A DNA stretch of 64,000 nt from Roseovarius nanhaiticus (GTDB taxonomy: Bacteria > Pseudomonadota > Alphaproteobacteria > Rhodobacterales > Rhodobacteraceae). Of the stretch, positions 17,120-25,345 are shown piece by piece. The stretch is from positions 310,001 through 374,000 of the forward strand of contig NZ_FTNV01000001.1 of the NCBI RefSeq assembly GCF_900156535.1, written 5' to 3'. Below the pieces are notes generated by a model. It was given only the letters and a program-made list of their open reading frames with translations, was not told the DNA's origin and ran no database searches. The translations under genes were made by a program, and so were the position numbers. Position 1 is the stretch's first letter. Every line of letters starts with the position of its first letter.

Positions 17120-17722
17120 ATGCGATCCGAATCTCTCCAGACCTTTCTTGGCGCGGCTCACACAGCCTTCGCCAATCAGGTGCGCGATCCACGCGGCCTG
17201 GCTTCCATCCAGCGCATTTTCGAAGCGCTCGACACGGCTGGTGACATCAGTGACGCTCCGGGCGCGCGCCGGCCCGCCTGTAAATATCTTGCGCAGGCGA
17301 CAGATCCTGAAACCTTCGCCGATCCTTCCTTGCGAAAGCTGATCGAGGCTTTCCGGGCACTTGAGCCATCCTTGACATGGCGCCCGCGCAGCGGTGATTG
17401 CACCAATGCCAGTCCGAACTTCGCAGAAGAGCATGCGAACGCCATGATCGTTGGCCCCGGCGGCGCCGAACGGCGAACTGATGTCTGGATCGGCGTCTCG
17501 CTCGTCGCGCCGAATATCCGTTACCCCGATCACGATCATCCGCCCGAGGAGACATATCTCGTCCTCAGCGAGGGTGACTTCATGCAAGGTCAGGGTCATT
17601 GGATCACGCCGGGGATCGGAGGCACGCTCTACAATCCACCCGGCATCCTGCACGCCATGCAGTCCGGCGCGGCGCCACTATTCGCCTTCTGGGCTCTGTG
17701 GGCCGCGCCGCACGGCGCGTAG
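17120..17722 (+). CDS. dddQ: Cupin DMSP lyase, DddQ-like, inserted in the GTA cluster
   Basis: The 200-residue protein has an N-terminal helical half and a C-terminal single cupin barrel. Its active-site residues Y135, H138, H140, E144, Y146 and H178 keep the spacing HxHx3ExYx31H, with a tyrosine three residues before the first histidine. This is the arrangement I know for the metal and catalytic residues of DMSP lyases DddQ and DddK, which cleave dimethylsulfoniopropionate to dimethyl sulfide and acrylate. Length and the Trp-rich end ('FAFWALWAA') fit DddQ best; DddL, DddW or an undefined cupin remain possible. The gene lies on the opposite strand between terminase (ends 17726, three bases away) and portal (starts 16920). 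An acrylyl-CoA reductase gene lies 1.8 kb downstream. A G-rich ribosome site (AAAAGGGGGGG) precedes the ATG. No signal peptide is seen, so it is cytoplasmic. Confidence 0.75.
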   Translation: MRSESLQTFLGAAHTAFANQVRDPRGLASIQRIFEALDTAGDISDAPGARRPACKYLAQATDPETFADPSLRKLIEAFRALEPSLTWRPRSGDCTNASPNFAEEHANAMIVGPGGAERRTDVWIGVSLVAPNIRYPDHDHPPEETYLVLSEGDFMQGQGHWITPGIGGTLYNPPGILHAMQSGAAPLFAFWALWAAPHGA

Positions 17723-17725
17723 ACG

Positions 17726-19102
17726 TCACACCACCCGCACACGCGGATGGCGCCATTTCGCGGCCGGCTCGATCATCAGCTCGTGCAGCGCCCAGACCAA
17801 GGCATCGACGCGGTCAGGGCTGCCCTTGCCCTCATAGCCCTGCACGGTCATCGCGCACATCTGATCCTCCAGCGCGCCCAGCCCGCGCAGGTGATGTACG
17901 CGCCCCTGCTCGTAAAGCGCCGCGATAGGCTCGGCCCGCGCCACCTTGCCGCGTGAGGCATGCACGGCCCGGATGGGCACCATAGGATCGATTTGCCGGA
18001 TCACTTCGGACACCATCTCGCCCCCCTGATTGACCTCCGCAACCAGCCGCTCGGCGCCCCAGCTCTGCATGGCGCGCACGGCCGCCGCCGCCCAGGCCGC
18101 CGGGCTGGCGGCGGTCACGCTCTCATCCGCCAGAACAAAGGCACGCCAGTCCTGCACCGGCCCGCGCGTGACGGCGCCGACCACGACGATCCCGCACTCG
18201 TCCGCCTTGGGGCCACCTGTCACCGGCGGATCGACCGCAACGACGATCCGGTCCATCTCCGGCGCCAGATCGATTCGCAGCGCCTCCAGCGCCGATGTGG
18301 TCCAAAGCGCGCCCTCCGCATCCTCCATCAGGATCCCGTCCAGCTCCTGCCGCCCCAGCCGCGTCCCCGCATAGCGCGTGCGCACCTCATCGAGGAAGCT
18401 TTCCGCCAGAAACGCGCGGTTCGCCTCGGTCGGCGCGCTCGTCACCACGGTCGAGGGCGCCTTCAACAACTCCTTGAGAACGCCCACGTTGCGCGGGGTG
18501 GTCGTGACGCAGACACGGGGCCGCTCGCCAAGTCGCAGCGCGAACTGCAGCATGTCCCATGTCTCCTGCGCCTTCTTCCATTTGGCCATCTCATCCACCC
18601 AGGCGCCATCGAATTGCGGCCCGCGCAGCCCCTCGGGTTCATGTGCTGAAAACACCTGCGCGATGGCGCCGTTCGGCCAAACCAGCCGCGCCTTGCTCGC
18701 TTGCCACTCTGGTCGACGGTCGGGCGGGGAGCAGGCAAGAATGCCGCTCTCACCAAAGACCATAACGTCCCGAACTTGCGCAACAGTCTCGCCAACCAGC
18801 GCCAGGCGCCGGCACTCGCCGGCATCCAGCGGGGATGATCCCTCGACCATGCTGCGCACCCACTCGGCCCCGGCGCGGGTTTTCCCCGCACCGCGACCGC
18901 CCATGATCACCCAGGACCGCCAATTCCCCTCGGGTGGCAACTGATGGTCCATCGCCCAGAACTCGAAAAGATAGGGCAGCGCCAGCAGCTCCCCCTCGCT
19001 CAGCTCATCGAGGAAAGCGTCCCGGACATCCGGCCCTTCTGAGGCGATCCAGACGGCACCCGATCGAATCCCGTGCGGCGTCCATGTCGAGGGCGTATCC
19101 AT
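17726..19102 (-). CDS. GTA g2: terminase large subunit
   Basis: This packaging motor of about 458 residues has an ATPase domain with Walker A 'MGGRGAGKTRAGAEWV' and the Walker B region 'FDGAWVDEMAKWK'. A C-terminal RNase H-like nuclease domain follows ('RIVVAVDPPVTGGPKADECGIVVVG', 'RLVAEVNQGGEMV', 'RVDALVWALHEL'). The ATG at 19102 has AAGGGA at good spacing, while a TTG at 19138 would extend it by 12 residues. It overlaps g1 by about 98 bases, which is long but usual for this gene pair. Its stop lies tail-to-tail with the cupin gene rather than next to portal. Confidence 0.95.
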   Translation of the reverse strand: MDTPSTWTPHGIRSGAVWIASEGPDVRDAFLDELSEGELLALPYLFEFWAMDHQLPPEGNWRSWVIMGGRGAGKTRAGAEWVRSMVEGSSPLDAGECRRLALVGETVAQVRDVMVFGESGILACSPPDRRPEWQASKARLVWPNGAIAQVFSAHEPEGLRGPQFDGAWVDEMAKWKKAQETWDMLQFALRLGERPRVCVTTTPRNVGVLKELLKAPSTVVTSAPTEANRAFLAESFLDEVRTRYAGTRLGRQELDGILMEDAEGALWTTSALEALRIDLAPEMDRIVVAVDPPVTGGPKADECGIVVVGAVTRGPVQDWRAFVLADESVTAASPAAWAAAAVRAMQSWGAERLVAEVNQGGEMVSEVIRQIDPMVPIRAVHASRGKVARAEPIAALYEQGRVHHLRGLGALEDQMCAMTVQGYEGKGSPDRVDALVWALHELMIEPAAKWRHPRVRVV

Positions 19103-19346
19103 TGACGATCCCTTGCTCTTTCTTCTTGCGTTGCTCAAGTTGTGTCTCCGCTTCGATTGCCATTTTCAGCCACTGGCGAATATCGCCCAGAATGCGGCTG
19201 CGATTCTTGATGTCCTCAAAGTCTTCTGCCCGGACTTTGTCTGACAGTGCTTCCAGATCCTCACACATGCCGCGCAACTGACGCTCCAACGTGGTGACGG
19301 TCGCGCTCAGGGCCGATTGGCCCTCTTCAGGTGTTTTCAAACTCAT
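19005..19346 (-). CDS. GTA g1: terminase small subunit
   Basis: The 113-residue first gene of the GTA cluster matches the Rhodobacter g1 family, the small terminase partner of g2. It is mainly helical ('SATVTTLERQLRGMCEDLEALSDKVRAEDFED', 'ILGDIRQWLKMAIEAETQLEQRKKKEQG') and ends in a basic tail encoded in the overlap with g2. The ATG at 19346 has only a weak GAGG site 13 bases upstream, directly at the stop of a short upstream open frame. Translational coupling to that frame is therefore conceivable. Confidence 0.88.
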   Translation of the reverse strand: MSLKTPEEGQSALSATVTTLERQLRGMCEDLEALSDKVRAEDFEDIKNRSRILGDIRQWLKMAIEAETQLEQRKKKEQGIVNGYALDMDAARDSIGCRLDRLRRAGCPGRFPR

Positions 19347-19360
19347 TCGTGATCACTGCC

Positions 19361-19456
19361 TCATGCGATTGCGTTGCTTGCCCCACCGCCCGCGCAAAAT
19401 GAAAAAGCGACCTCCGGGGCGTTACCCCGGGGCCGCTTGCCCACCTCTTCCAGCAT
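19361..19456 (-). CDS. Possible 31-codon leader frame upstream of GTA g1
   Basis: An ATG at 19456 opens a 31-codon frame (begins MLEEVGKRPRGNAPE) that ends in TGA 14 bases before the g1 start. The ATG lies eight bases after a good -10 element, so the message would be nearly leaderless. The terminator-like hairpin at 19402-19438 falls inside this frame. It may be a regulatory leader peptide, or chance; conservation would decide. Confidence 0.25.
   Translation of the reverse strand: MLEEVGKRPRGNAPEVAFSFCAGGGASNAIA
19402..19438 (-). terminator. Terminator-like hairpin upstream of GTA g1
   Basis: On the minus strand a stem (AAGCG plus CC plus CCCCGG arms, closed by a five-base loop, one mismatch and one bulge) is followed by TTTTT at 19402-19406. 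It lies 56 bases before g1 and about 20-55 bases after the predicted transcription start of the promoter at 19464-19492. It can end transcripts from acuI or act as an attenuator for GTA. Confidence 0.7.
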
Positions 19457-19463
19457 GTCACAA

Positions 19464-19492
19464 CCTATAGGCGAGACCGTGCGCAGAGTCAA
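19464..19492 (-). promoter_or_regulatory. Sigma-70-like promoter pointing at GTA g1
   Basis: TTGACT (19487-19492) and TATAGG (19464-19469) are separated by exactly 17 bases on the minus strand. This is one of the best promoter matches in the window. Transcription would begin near 19457 and run into the hairpin at 19402-19438 and then g1. Confidence 0.6.
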
Positions 19493-19499
19493 ACGAAAT

Positions 19500-19527
19500 C
19501 GGGCGGCAAGGTCGCCCTAACCGCCCG
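19500..19527 (-). terminator. Hairpin after acuI, probable weak terminator
   Basis: A seven-base stem (CGGGCGG at 19500-19506, CCGCCCG at 19521-19527) with a 14-base loop lies 36 bases after the acuI stop. It is followed on the minus strand by ATTTCGTTT. The T-run is interrupted, so termination may be partial. Confidence 0.45.
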
Positions 19528-19562
19528 GTATCGTTACGCTTTGTTAAGGTGTCGCGCCCGCG

Positions 19563-20561
19563 TTATGCGTTCACATCCACCACGACGCGGCCCTTCACCT
19601 GACCCTTCAGGATGTCCCCGCCCAGCCCCGGCAGGTCACTCAGCGTGGCGGGTTCAACCATCGCCTCCAACTTCTCCATGGGCAGATCCGACGCGATGCG
19701 CCTCCACGCCTCCACACGGCGCGCGTAAGGCTGCATGACCGAGTCTATCCCCAAAAGATTGACGCCCCGCAGAATGAACGGCGTGATCAAAGCGCCATCA
19801 ATCTGCGCGCCGCCCGCCAACCCGATGGCCGCCACGGACGTGCCGTATTTCATCTGTTTCAGAACCCGGCCCAGCATCGCACCCGCCACCGCGTCGATGC
19901 AGCCGGCCCATTGCTCGGCCTCCAGCGGCTTCTTGGTGACCTCGGTCAGCTCGTCGCGCGGCACGATCTGCGTGGCGCCCAAGTCCTTGAGATAGTCACC
20001 GGTCTCAGGCCGCCCGGTCACCGCAGCCACCTCGTAGCCCAGCTTCGCCAAGATCGCGACAGCCACACTTCCCACGCCGCCCGCGGCCCCGGTCACCAGA
20101 ACCGGGCCCGTGCCGGGTTTCAGACCTGCATCCTCCAGCGCCATGACCGCCAGCATCGCAGTAAACCCTGCCGTGCCTACGGCCATTGCCTGCCGCGTAT
20201 CCAGGCCATCCGGCAGCGGCACCAGCCAGTCTGCCTTGACGCGCGCCTTCTGTGCATAGCCGCCCCAATGCGCCTCGCCTACGCGCCAGCCCGTCAAAAC
20301 CACCTTATCGCCAGCCTTGTAGCGATCATCCGAAGACGCCTCGACCGTTCCGGCGAAGTCGATCCCTGGCACATGCGGATATTTCCGGACCAGCCCGCCG
20401 CCCGACCCAATGCAGAGCCCGTCCTTGTAGTTGAGCGTCGAATATTCGACCGCGACTGTTACCTCCCCGTCCGGCAGATCGCTCTCCGAAATTTCGGTCA
20501 CGGCAGCACTCGTCTTGCCGCTCTCCTCGTTCTTGGTCACAAGCAATGCATTGAAAGTCAT
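19563..20561 (-). CDS. acuI: Acrylyl-CoA reductase, AcuI/YhdH family
   Basis: This 332-residue NADPH-dependent zinc-free medium-chain reductase opens 'MTFNALLVTKNEESGKTSAAV' and has 'EYSTLNYKDGLCIGSGGGLVRKYPHVPGIDFAG', the AcuI/YhdH signature. The Rossmann motif is 'VTGAAGGVGSVAV' and the C-terminal part contains 'MQPYARRVEAWRRIASDL'. AcuI reduces acryloyl-CoA to propionyl-CoA and detoxifies acrylate made from DMSP. AAGGAG precedes the start at 20561, and a frame extended to 20726 lacks such a site and homologous residues. It is the last of three minus-strand genes (EamA transporter, M81 peptidase, acuI) and lies just upstream of GTA g1. The DddQ-like gene is 1.8 kb away. Confidence 0.92.
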   Translation of the reverse strand: MTFNALLVTKNEESGKTSAAVTEISESDLPDGEVTVAVEYSTLNYKDGLCIGSGGGLVRKYPHVPGIDFAGTVEASSDDRYKAGDKVVLTGWRVGEAHWGGYAQKARVKADWLVPLPDGLDTRQAMAVGTAGFTAMLAVMALEDAGLKPGTGPVLVTGAAGGVGSVAVAILAKLGYEVAAVTGRPETGDYLKDLGATQIVPRDELTEVTKKPLEAEQWAGCIDAVAGAMLGRVLKQMKYGTSVAAIGLAGGAQIDGALITPFILRGVNLLGIDSVMQPYARRVEAWRRIASDLPMEKLEAMVEPATLSDLPGLGGDILKGQVKGRVVVDVNA

Positions 20562-20604
20562 CTTAAGTCTCCTTGTCAGTGATGTTTCTAAAAGCTGTTC
20601 TGTT

Positions 20605-22098
20605 TCACTTACCGGGTGGCGCCCATTCCATCTCCGGATCGAGCGGATAAACGGGCCGCACGACTTTTTGGAAATCGAACAGCCCAAGGTTCGAGCTCGT
20701 GATCCCCGCGCTTGCGCATTCAACAACCGCGCGGCTCAGCGGCTCAAAGACCGGGCGGCAATACATCCGCGACTTCAAAATCAGGTAGCGCGCTGCGACG
20801 GGGTCAACACCCGCGCAGGCGAACACGCCCAGATCCCAAGGCTCATGCGGCCGCTCGGTCACCAGCACCGTTGCGCCCTCCACTTCCAGTACTGCAGCCC
20901 GCCCCATATCGCAGGTCTGCCCGGTATAGATCGGCCCGCTGACCACATAGCGGCCCGGCCTGGCAAAGGATACCGTCCCGCTCAATGCTAGGGGCCGCGT
21001 CGGCGCAAAGCCTGGAAGCGGCACCTTGTTGCCCAGCTCCACAGTCACGGCGTTGCCCTCACCCGCGCGGGTCATTTGCGCGACGACTTCTGGATCGCAG
21101 ATTGGCCCGGCAACGATTCCTGCCATGCCCGCAGCAAGCGCGCCCTGCAATACGCCGACCGTATCACAGGTGCCGCCCGACATGCAGTTATCCCCATGAT
21201 CCAACATCAGGACAGGCCCGTTTCCGGGCGCCTCCGCCGCGCTGCGCGCGCGGGCCAGCGACGCCTTCAGCGGCTCCTCGTGATACACGAATCCTTCGCG
21301 CCCGCGCCATGCCGCTGCGGCCAGATCCCCGGCCACGGCCCGCGCCATTACAGCGCTCTGGGCGACCACGACCACCGAAACACCGGCATCCGCTATGTCC
21401 GACAGGGGAAAGCCGCCAAAGACCGTCACGGCCTCTACGCCGTCTTGCGCCTCGGCCTCACGCGCCATCGCGATCAGATCCGTCATGATGCCCGCCACTT
21501 CGGTATTCATTTTCAATGTCTGTGCCAGGATCGGTGCATGCACCATGGCCATATTCGGCTTCGGCGCCCCGCTCAGAATTTTATCCATCATCCGCAACAC
21601 ATGATCGCCGGTCGCGCGCATATCGATATGGGGATAGGTCTTGAACCCGGCGATACAGTCGCAATTTGCGATCATCCGCTCGGTTACGTTGCCATGCAGA
21701 TCCAGCGCCACACCTATTGGCACGTCCGGTGCCGCCTCGCGCAACCGCGCCAGCAGCGCGCCCTCGCAATCGTCGATGCCCTCGGCCACCATGGCGCCGT
21801 GAAGGTCCAGAAGGATCGCGTCGCAGCCATCACGCACTGCCGCGATGATGGGCGCCGCCAACGCTTCGAACGCATCGCGCGGCGCCGGGCCGCTGGGATC
21901 GGCAGTGGCGCAAAGCGGCGTGATCAGGTCCGCATCCTGCGCCAACGCGTGATCCACGAACGCCCCGAATGCCGTGGCCGAGCCTGTGCCAAATGCCAGC
22001 GCCTCCTCTCCATAAAGGGGCGCAAAGCTTTCCAAGAGCGTTTTCACCGGTGAAAACGTGTTGGTCTCGTGATTGAAACGGGCGGCGATGATGCGCAT
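20605..22098 (-). CDS. M81 family metallopeptidase, MlrC-like
   Basis: The 497-residue protein begins 'MRIIAARFNHETNTFSPVKT', the hallmark of the M81/MlrC family, named after microcystinase C. Zinc-ligand motifs are 'LDLHGAMVAEG' near residue 100, 'ALDLHGNVTERM' near 130, and a following 'YPHIDMRATGDH'. The C-terminal domain (MlrC_C) starts near 290 with 'GPVLMLDHGDNCMSGGTCDT'. No signal peptide is present. Most members have no known substrate, and that is true here. It lies 12 bases after the transporter gene and 43 bases before acuI, suggesting one transcript that takes up and cleaves a small amide or peptide. Confidence 0.9.
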   Translation of the reverse strand: MRIIAARFNHETNTFSPVKTLLESFAPLYGEEALAFGTGSATAFGAFVDHALAQDADLITPLCATADPSGPAPRDAFEALAAPIIAAVRDGCDAILLDLHGAMVAEGIDDCEGALLARLREAAPDVPIGVALDLHGNVTERMIANCDCIAGFKTYPHIDMRATGDHVLRMMDKILSGAPKPNMAMVHAPILAQTLKMNTEVAGIMTDLIAMAREAEAQDGVEAVTVFGGFPLSDIADAGVSVVVVAQSAVMARAVAGDLAAAAWRGREGFVYHEEPLKASLARARSAAEAPGNGPVLMLDHGDNCMSGGTCDTVGVLQGALAAGMAGIVAGPICDPEVVAQMTRAGEGNAVTVELGNKVPLPGFAPTRPLALSGTVSFARPGRYVVSGPIYTGQTCDMGRAAVLEVEGATVLVTERPHEPWDLGVFACAGVDPVAARYLILKSRMYCRPVFEPLSRAVVECASAGITSSNLGLFDFQKVVRPVYPLDPEMEWAPPGK

Positions 22099-22110
22099 CG
22101 GAATTGTCCT

Positions 22111-23019
22111 TCAGGCCGGATCGGGCGCGGCGGGGGCTGTTGGCCGCGCGATAAGGGTGATGGCGATCGACAGCACGATCAAGCCCAGCGCGACGATCTT
22201 TTGCCAACTCACCGGCTCACCCAACAGCAAGACGGCGGAAAGGACCCCCACCACCGGCGCCGTCAGGATCGAGATCGCAGCCACCGTCGCTGGCAGACGC
22301 CGCAAAAGGACGCTCCAAAGGAGGTAACAGGTCGCCATTGGCCCCGCGACATGAAACGCAAACACCGCCCACGTTGCGCCGCTTGGCATCTGTCGCAGGC
22401 CCTCCGGCTCCAGCCAGAGGGCAAGCGGCCATGCCAGACCCGTGGACACCACGAAAAACCAGAAGGTCAGCGCCAAAGGCGTCAGGGACCAGACGCGCGC
22501 CTGCACCAGAACATTTCCGATGGACCACGACAGCGCCGCTCCCAGCATCAAGAGCGCACCCGCAGGCGCCGCCATCAGCGCGCCCAGATCAACGGATGCC
22601 AGCACGGCCAATCCTGCCATCCCGATCATGACTGCCAGAATGCGCCGCCAGCCCAGGCGCTCCCTCAGGAAGATTGAGGCCAGAATCGCGGTGATCGCGG
22701 GCATCGTGTAGGCGATGATCGCCGCCCGCGACGCGTCGGTCAGCATCTGGCCCATCGCCGTCAAGAGGTTGAACCCGAACACGACGAAAACACCCGCGAC
22801 GGCGATCGCCCCCGCCTCGCGCGGCGCAGGCCGCAGGCGGTGGCCCAGCACATGCAGCACGATGTAAAGCACCACAGTTCCGCCAGTGAACCCCGCGGCG
22901 CGCAGGGTCAGGGGCGGGACCTCGCGCAGCATGAATTTGACGGCGGGCCAGTTCAGGCCCCACAACAGCCCGACCAGCGCCACCATGGCAAAGACGAATG
23001 GCGTCAGCCGCTGCTGCAT
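22111..23019 (-). CDS. EamA-family (DMT) transporter
   Basis: The 302-residue membrane protein has ten predicted helices in two EamA repeats. The first repeat starts 'FVFAMVALVGLLWGLNWPAVKFML' and the second near 'GALLMLGAALSWSIGNVLVQ'. It ends with 'LGLIVLSIAITLIARP' and a short Ala/Pro tail. The family exports or imports amino acids and other small metabolites; the substrate cannot be read from sequence. The start at 23019 follows GAGGGGAGC, whereas an upstream start at 23295 would add 92 non-membrane residues. It heads the EamA-M81-acuI group. Confidence 0.9.
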   Translation of the reverse strand: MQQRLTPFVFAMVALVGLLWGLNWPAVKFMLREVPPLTLRAAGFTGGTVVLYIVLHVLGHRLRPAPREAGAIAVAGVFVVFGFNLLTAMGQMLTDASRAAIIAYTMPAITAILASIFLRERLGWRRILAVMIGMAGLAVLASVDLGALMAAPAGALLMLGAALSWSIGNVLVQARVWSLTPLALTFWFFVVSTGLAWPLALWLEPEGLRQMPSGATWAVFAFHVAGPMATCYLLWSVLLRRLPATVAAISILTAPVVGVLSAVLLLGEPVSWQKIVALGLIVLSIAITLIARPTAPAAPDPA

Positions 23020-23161
23020 GTCAGCTCCCCTCGGAACGGTGCCGGCCAAAGCCTTCCATACTCGCGCGCTCCGTGCCATGGCAAAATGCTTAATTTCGAC
23101 TGGTTGCCACGCGGCGCCCTTGGCTCGACAAAGCGGGTGATTTGCGGCACTTCTGCCAAGC

Positions 23162-25345
23162 ATGAATACTGACGTTCCCCTTACGCGCGACCTGGTGCTG
23201 ATCGGCGGTGGCCATGCCCATGCGCTTGTCTTGCGCAAATGGGGTATGAACCCTCTGCCGGGCGCGCGCCTTACCCTGATCGACCCGAATCCCAAGGCGC
23301 CCTATACGGGCATGCTGCCGGGCCATATTGCGGGCCATTACCCGCGCGGTGATCTGGATATTGACCTTGGCCGCCTCGCGCGCTTCGCCGGTGCGCGGCT
23401 TGTCGTCGGTCGTGCTTGCGGCATTGATCCTGCCACGCGCCGGGTGATGGTCGAGGGGCGCCCTGATATTGCCTATGATGTGCTCTCCATAGATATCGGC
23501 ATAACCTCGGCGCCCAGGACGCTTGCGGGATTCGGCGATCACGGCATTGCGGCCAAGCCGCTGGGTCCGTTCGCCGATCGCTGGCAGCGTTTCACCGAAG
23601 ACGCGAAATCTGGCTCTGTTGCACCGGATTGCGCCATTCTCGGCGCGGGCGTCGCGGGCGTTGAGCTGGCGCTGGCGATGCAACACCGGCTGTCGCCCCA
23701 TGCCCGGCCCAGGGTGCATGTCATCGACACCGGACAGGCCCTTACGGGCGTCGCCCCTCGCACAGCGCGGATATTGCGGCAACAGATGCGCAAAGCGGGG
23801 ATTGCTCTGATCGAGCACGCAAACATTGTCGAAGTCACCCGTAATAGTGTCGAAATCGAGGAGCGCACGTCCATCTCGTCGCAGCTGACAGTCGCCGCCG
23901 CCGGTGCGCGCCCCTGGCCTTGGCTGCAAGAAACGGGATTAAATCTCGAAAACGGCTTTATCACTGTCGATCCACATCTGCGCAGCACCTCGGATGCCAG
24001 CATTTTCGCGGCGGGCGATTGCGCGCATCTGTCCCACGCGCCGCGCCCCAAGGCCGGGGTATATGCCGTGCGCGCCGCGCCCATTCTCCACGACAATCTG
24101 CGCGATGCCCTGATGGGCCAGCCGCCCCGCGCCAGTTTCCAGCCGCAACAGCGGTATCTCAAGCTGGTGTCACTGGGCCGCAAGGCCGCCATTGCGGATC
24201 GCGGCGCGCTGGGTGTCTATCTGCCGGGGCTCTGGCGCTGGAAGGATCACATTGACCAGAAGTTCATGGGCAAGTTCCGACATCTGCCCGTTATGAGCCC
24301 GCCTGCGCACCCGGCTCAAATGGCCGAAGGTGCCGCGCAGGAGATGACGGATCATCCCATGATCTGCGGCGGCTGTGGGGCCAAAGTCGGTCCTAAAGCC
24401 CTTGAATCGGCTCTGATACATGCGCGCACCGGTGCGCGGGACGATGTGCTGATCCGTCCCGGTGACGATGCGGGCGGGCTCCGGATTGGGGGGCGTATCC
24501 AGGTTCTGACCACGGATCACCTGCGCGCCTTCACGGCCGATCCCTGGCTTATGGCGCGTATCGCTGTCATTCATGCGCTGGGCGATATTTGGGCCATGGG
24601 CGCCGCACCGCAAGCCGCGCTGGTCAATATCGTCCTTCCCCGGATGAGCGACCGTCTGCAGGCTCGGACGTTGGCCGAAATCATGACCGCGACGGGTCAG
24701 GTCATGGCCGCGACGGGCGCAGAGGTCATCGGCGGCCATACCACACAAGGGGCCGAGCTGATGTTGGGCTATACCGTGACGGGCCTCGTCCCCGAGGGGC
24801 GGCAGCCCATCGGCATCGGCGGCGCGCGGCCCGGCGATCACCTTGTGCTGACGGGCGCGCTGGGCAGCGGTGTAATCCTTGCCGCGGATATGGCCGGTAA
24901 GGCCGATGGTGACATTTTGCGCGCAACACTCGATCACATGGCAACCAGCCCCGAAAAGGCCGTTCAGACCCTATCAGGCGCTCACGCAATGACCGATGTG
25001 ACGGGCTTTGGCCTTGCGGGCCACCTGTTGGCAATGTGCCGCGCCAGCGGTGTCGCCGCCGAAATCGAAATGGCGCAGATCCCCCGCTTTGATGGTGCCG
25101 ACGCTCTTATCGCCGCAGGACACCGCTCGTCGCTCTTCCCCGCGAACAAAGCACATGCTGCGCCTCATCTCGTCGGTGATACTCCCAATGACATCCTCTT
25201 TGACCCGCAAACTGCCGGAGGCTTCCTCGCTGCACTTGCGCCGGAAGATGCCCAGACGGCGCTGGCGCAGCTCGCGCACATGGGACAGCCAGCCGCCAGG
25301 ATCGGGATCGTGACCGAGGCCGCGCCGCGCATTACTCTGCGCTGA
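23162..25345 (+). CDS. selD: Fusion of FAD/NAD(P) oxidoreductase and selenide, water dikinase
   Basis: Residues 1 to about 375 form an Ndh-type FAD/NAD(P) oxidoreductase with dinucleotide motifs 'LVLIGGGHAHALVL' (near 11) and 'AILGAGVAGVELALAM' (near 157), and 'FAAGDCAHL' near 283. Residues from about 395 to 727 are SelD, which makes selenophosphate from selenide and ATP. The catalytic pair is C405 and K408 in 'ICGGCGAKVGPKALE', and the ATP site includes 'DDAGG' and 'TDVTGFGLAGHL'. This fusion is known in bacteria and is thought to couple a redox step to selenide supply. The partner mnmH is convergent and its end overlaps this gene by 14 bases. No selenocysteine genes appear here, so the visible use of selenophosphate is tRNA selenation. 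Confidence 0.94.
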   Translation: MNTDVPLTRDLVLIGGGHAHALVLRKWGMNPLPGARLTLIDPNPKAPYTGMLPGHIAGHYPRGDLDIDLGRLARFAGARLVVGRACGIDPATRRVMVEGRPDIAYDVLSIDIGITSAPRTLAGFGDHGIAAKPLGPFADRWQRFTEDAKSGSVAPDCAILGAGVAGVELALAMQHRLSPHARPRVHVIDTGQALTGVAPRTARILRQQMRKAGIALIEHANIVEVTRNSVEIEERTSISSQLTVAAAGARPWPWLQETGLNLENGFITVDPHLRSTSDASIFAAGDCAHLSHAPRPKAGVYAVRAAPILHDNLRDALMGQPPRASFQPQQRYLKLVSLGRKAAIADRGALGVYLPGLWRWKDHIDQKFMGKFRHLPVMSPPAHPAQMAEGAAQEMTDHPMICGGCGAKVGPKALESALIHARTGARDDVLIRPGDDAGGLRIGGRIQVLTTDHLRAFTADPWLMARIAVIHALGDIWAMGAAPQAALVNIVLPRMSDRLQARTLAEIMTATGQVMAATGAEVIGGHTTQGAELMLGYTVTGLVPEGRQPIGIGGARPGDHLVLTGALGSGVILAADMAGKADGDILRATLDHMATSPEKAVQTLSGAHAMTDVTGFGLAGHLLAMCRASGVAAEIEMAQIPRFDGADALIAAGHRSSLFPANKAHAAPHLVGDTPNDILFDPQTAGGFLAALAPEDAQTALAQLAHMGQPAARIGIVTEAAPRITLR

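Noticed and set aside
24359..25345. Selenocysteine codon or insertion element in the SelD part
   Set aside because: The active-site residue is an ordinary cysteine codon (TGT at C405) and there is no in-frame TGA.
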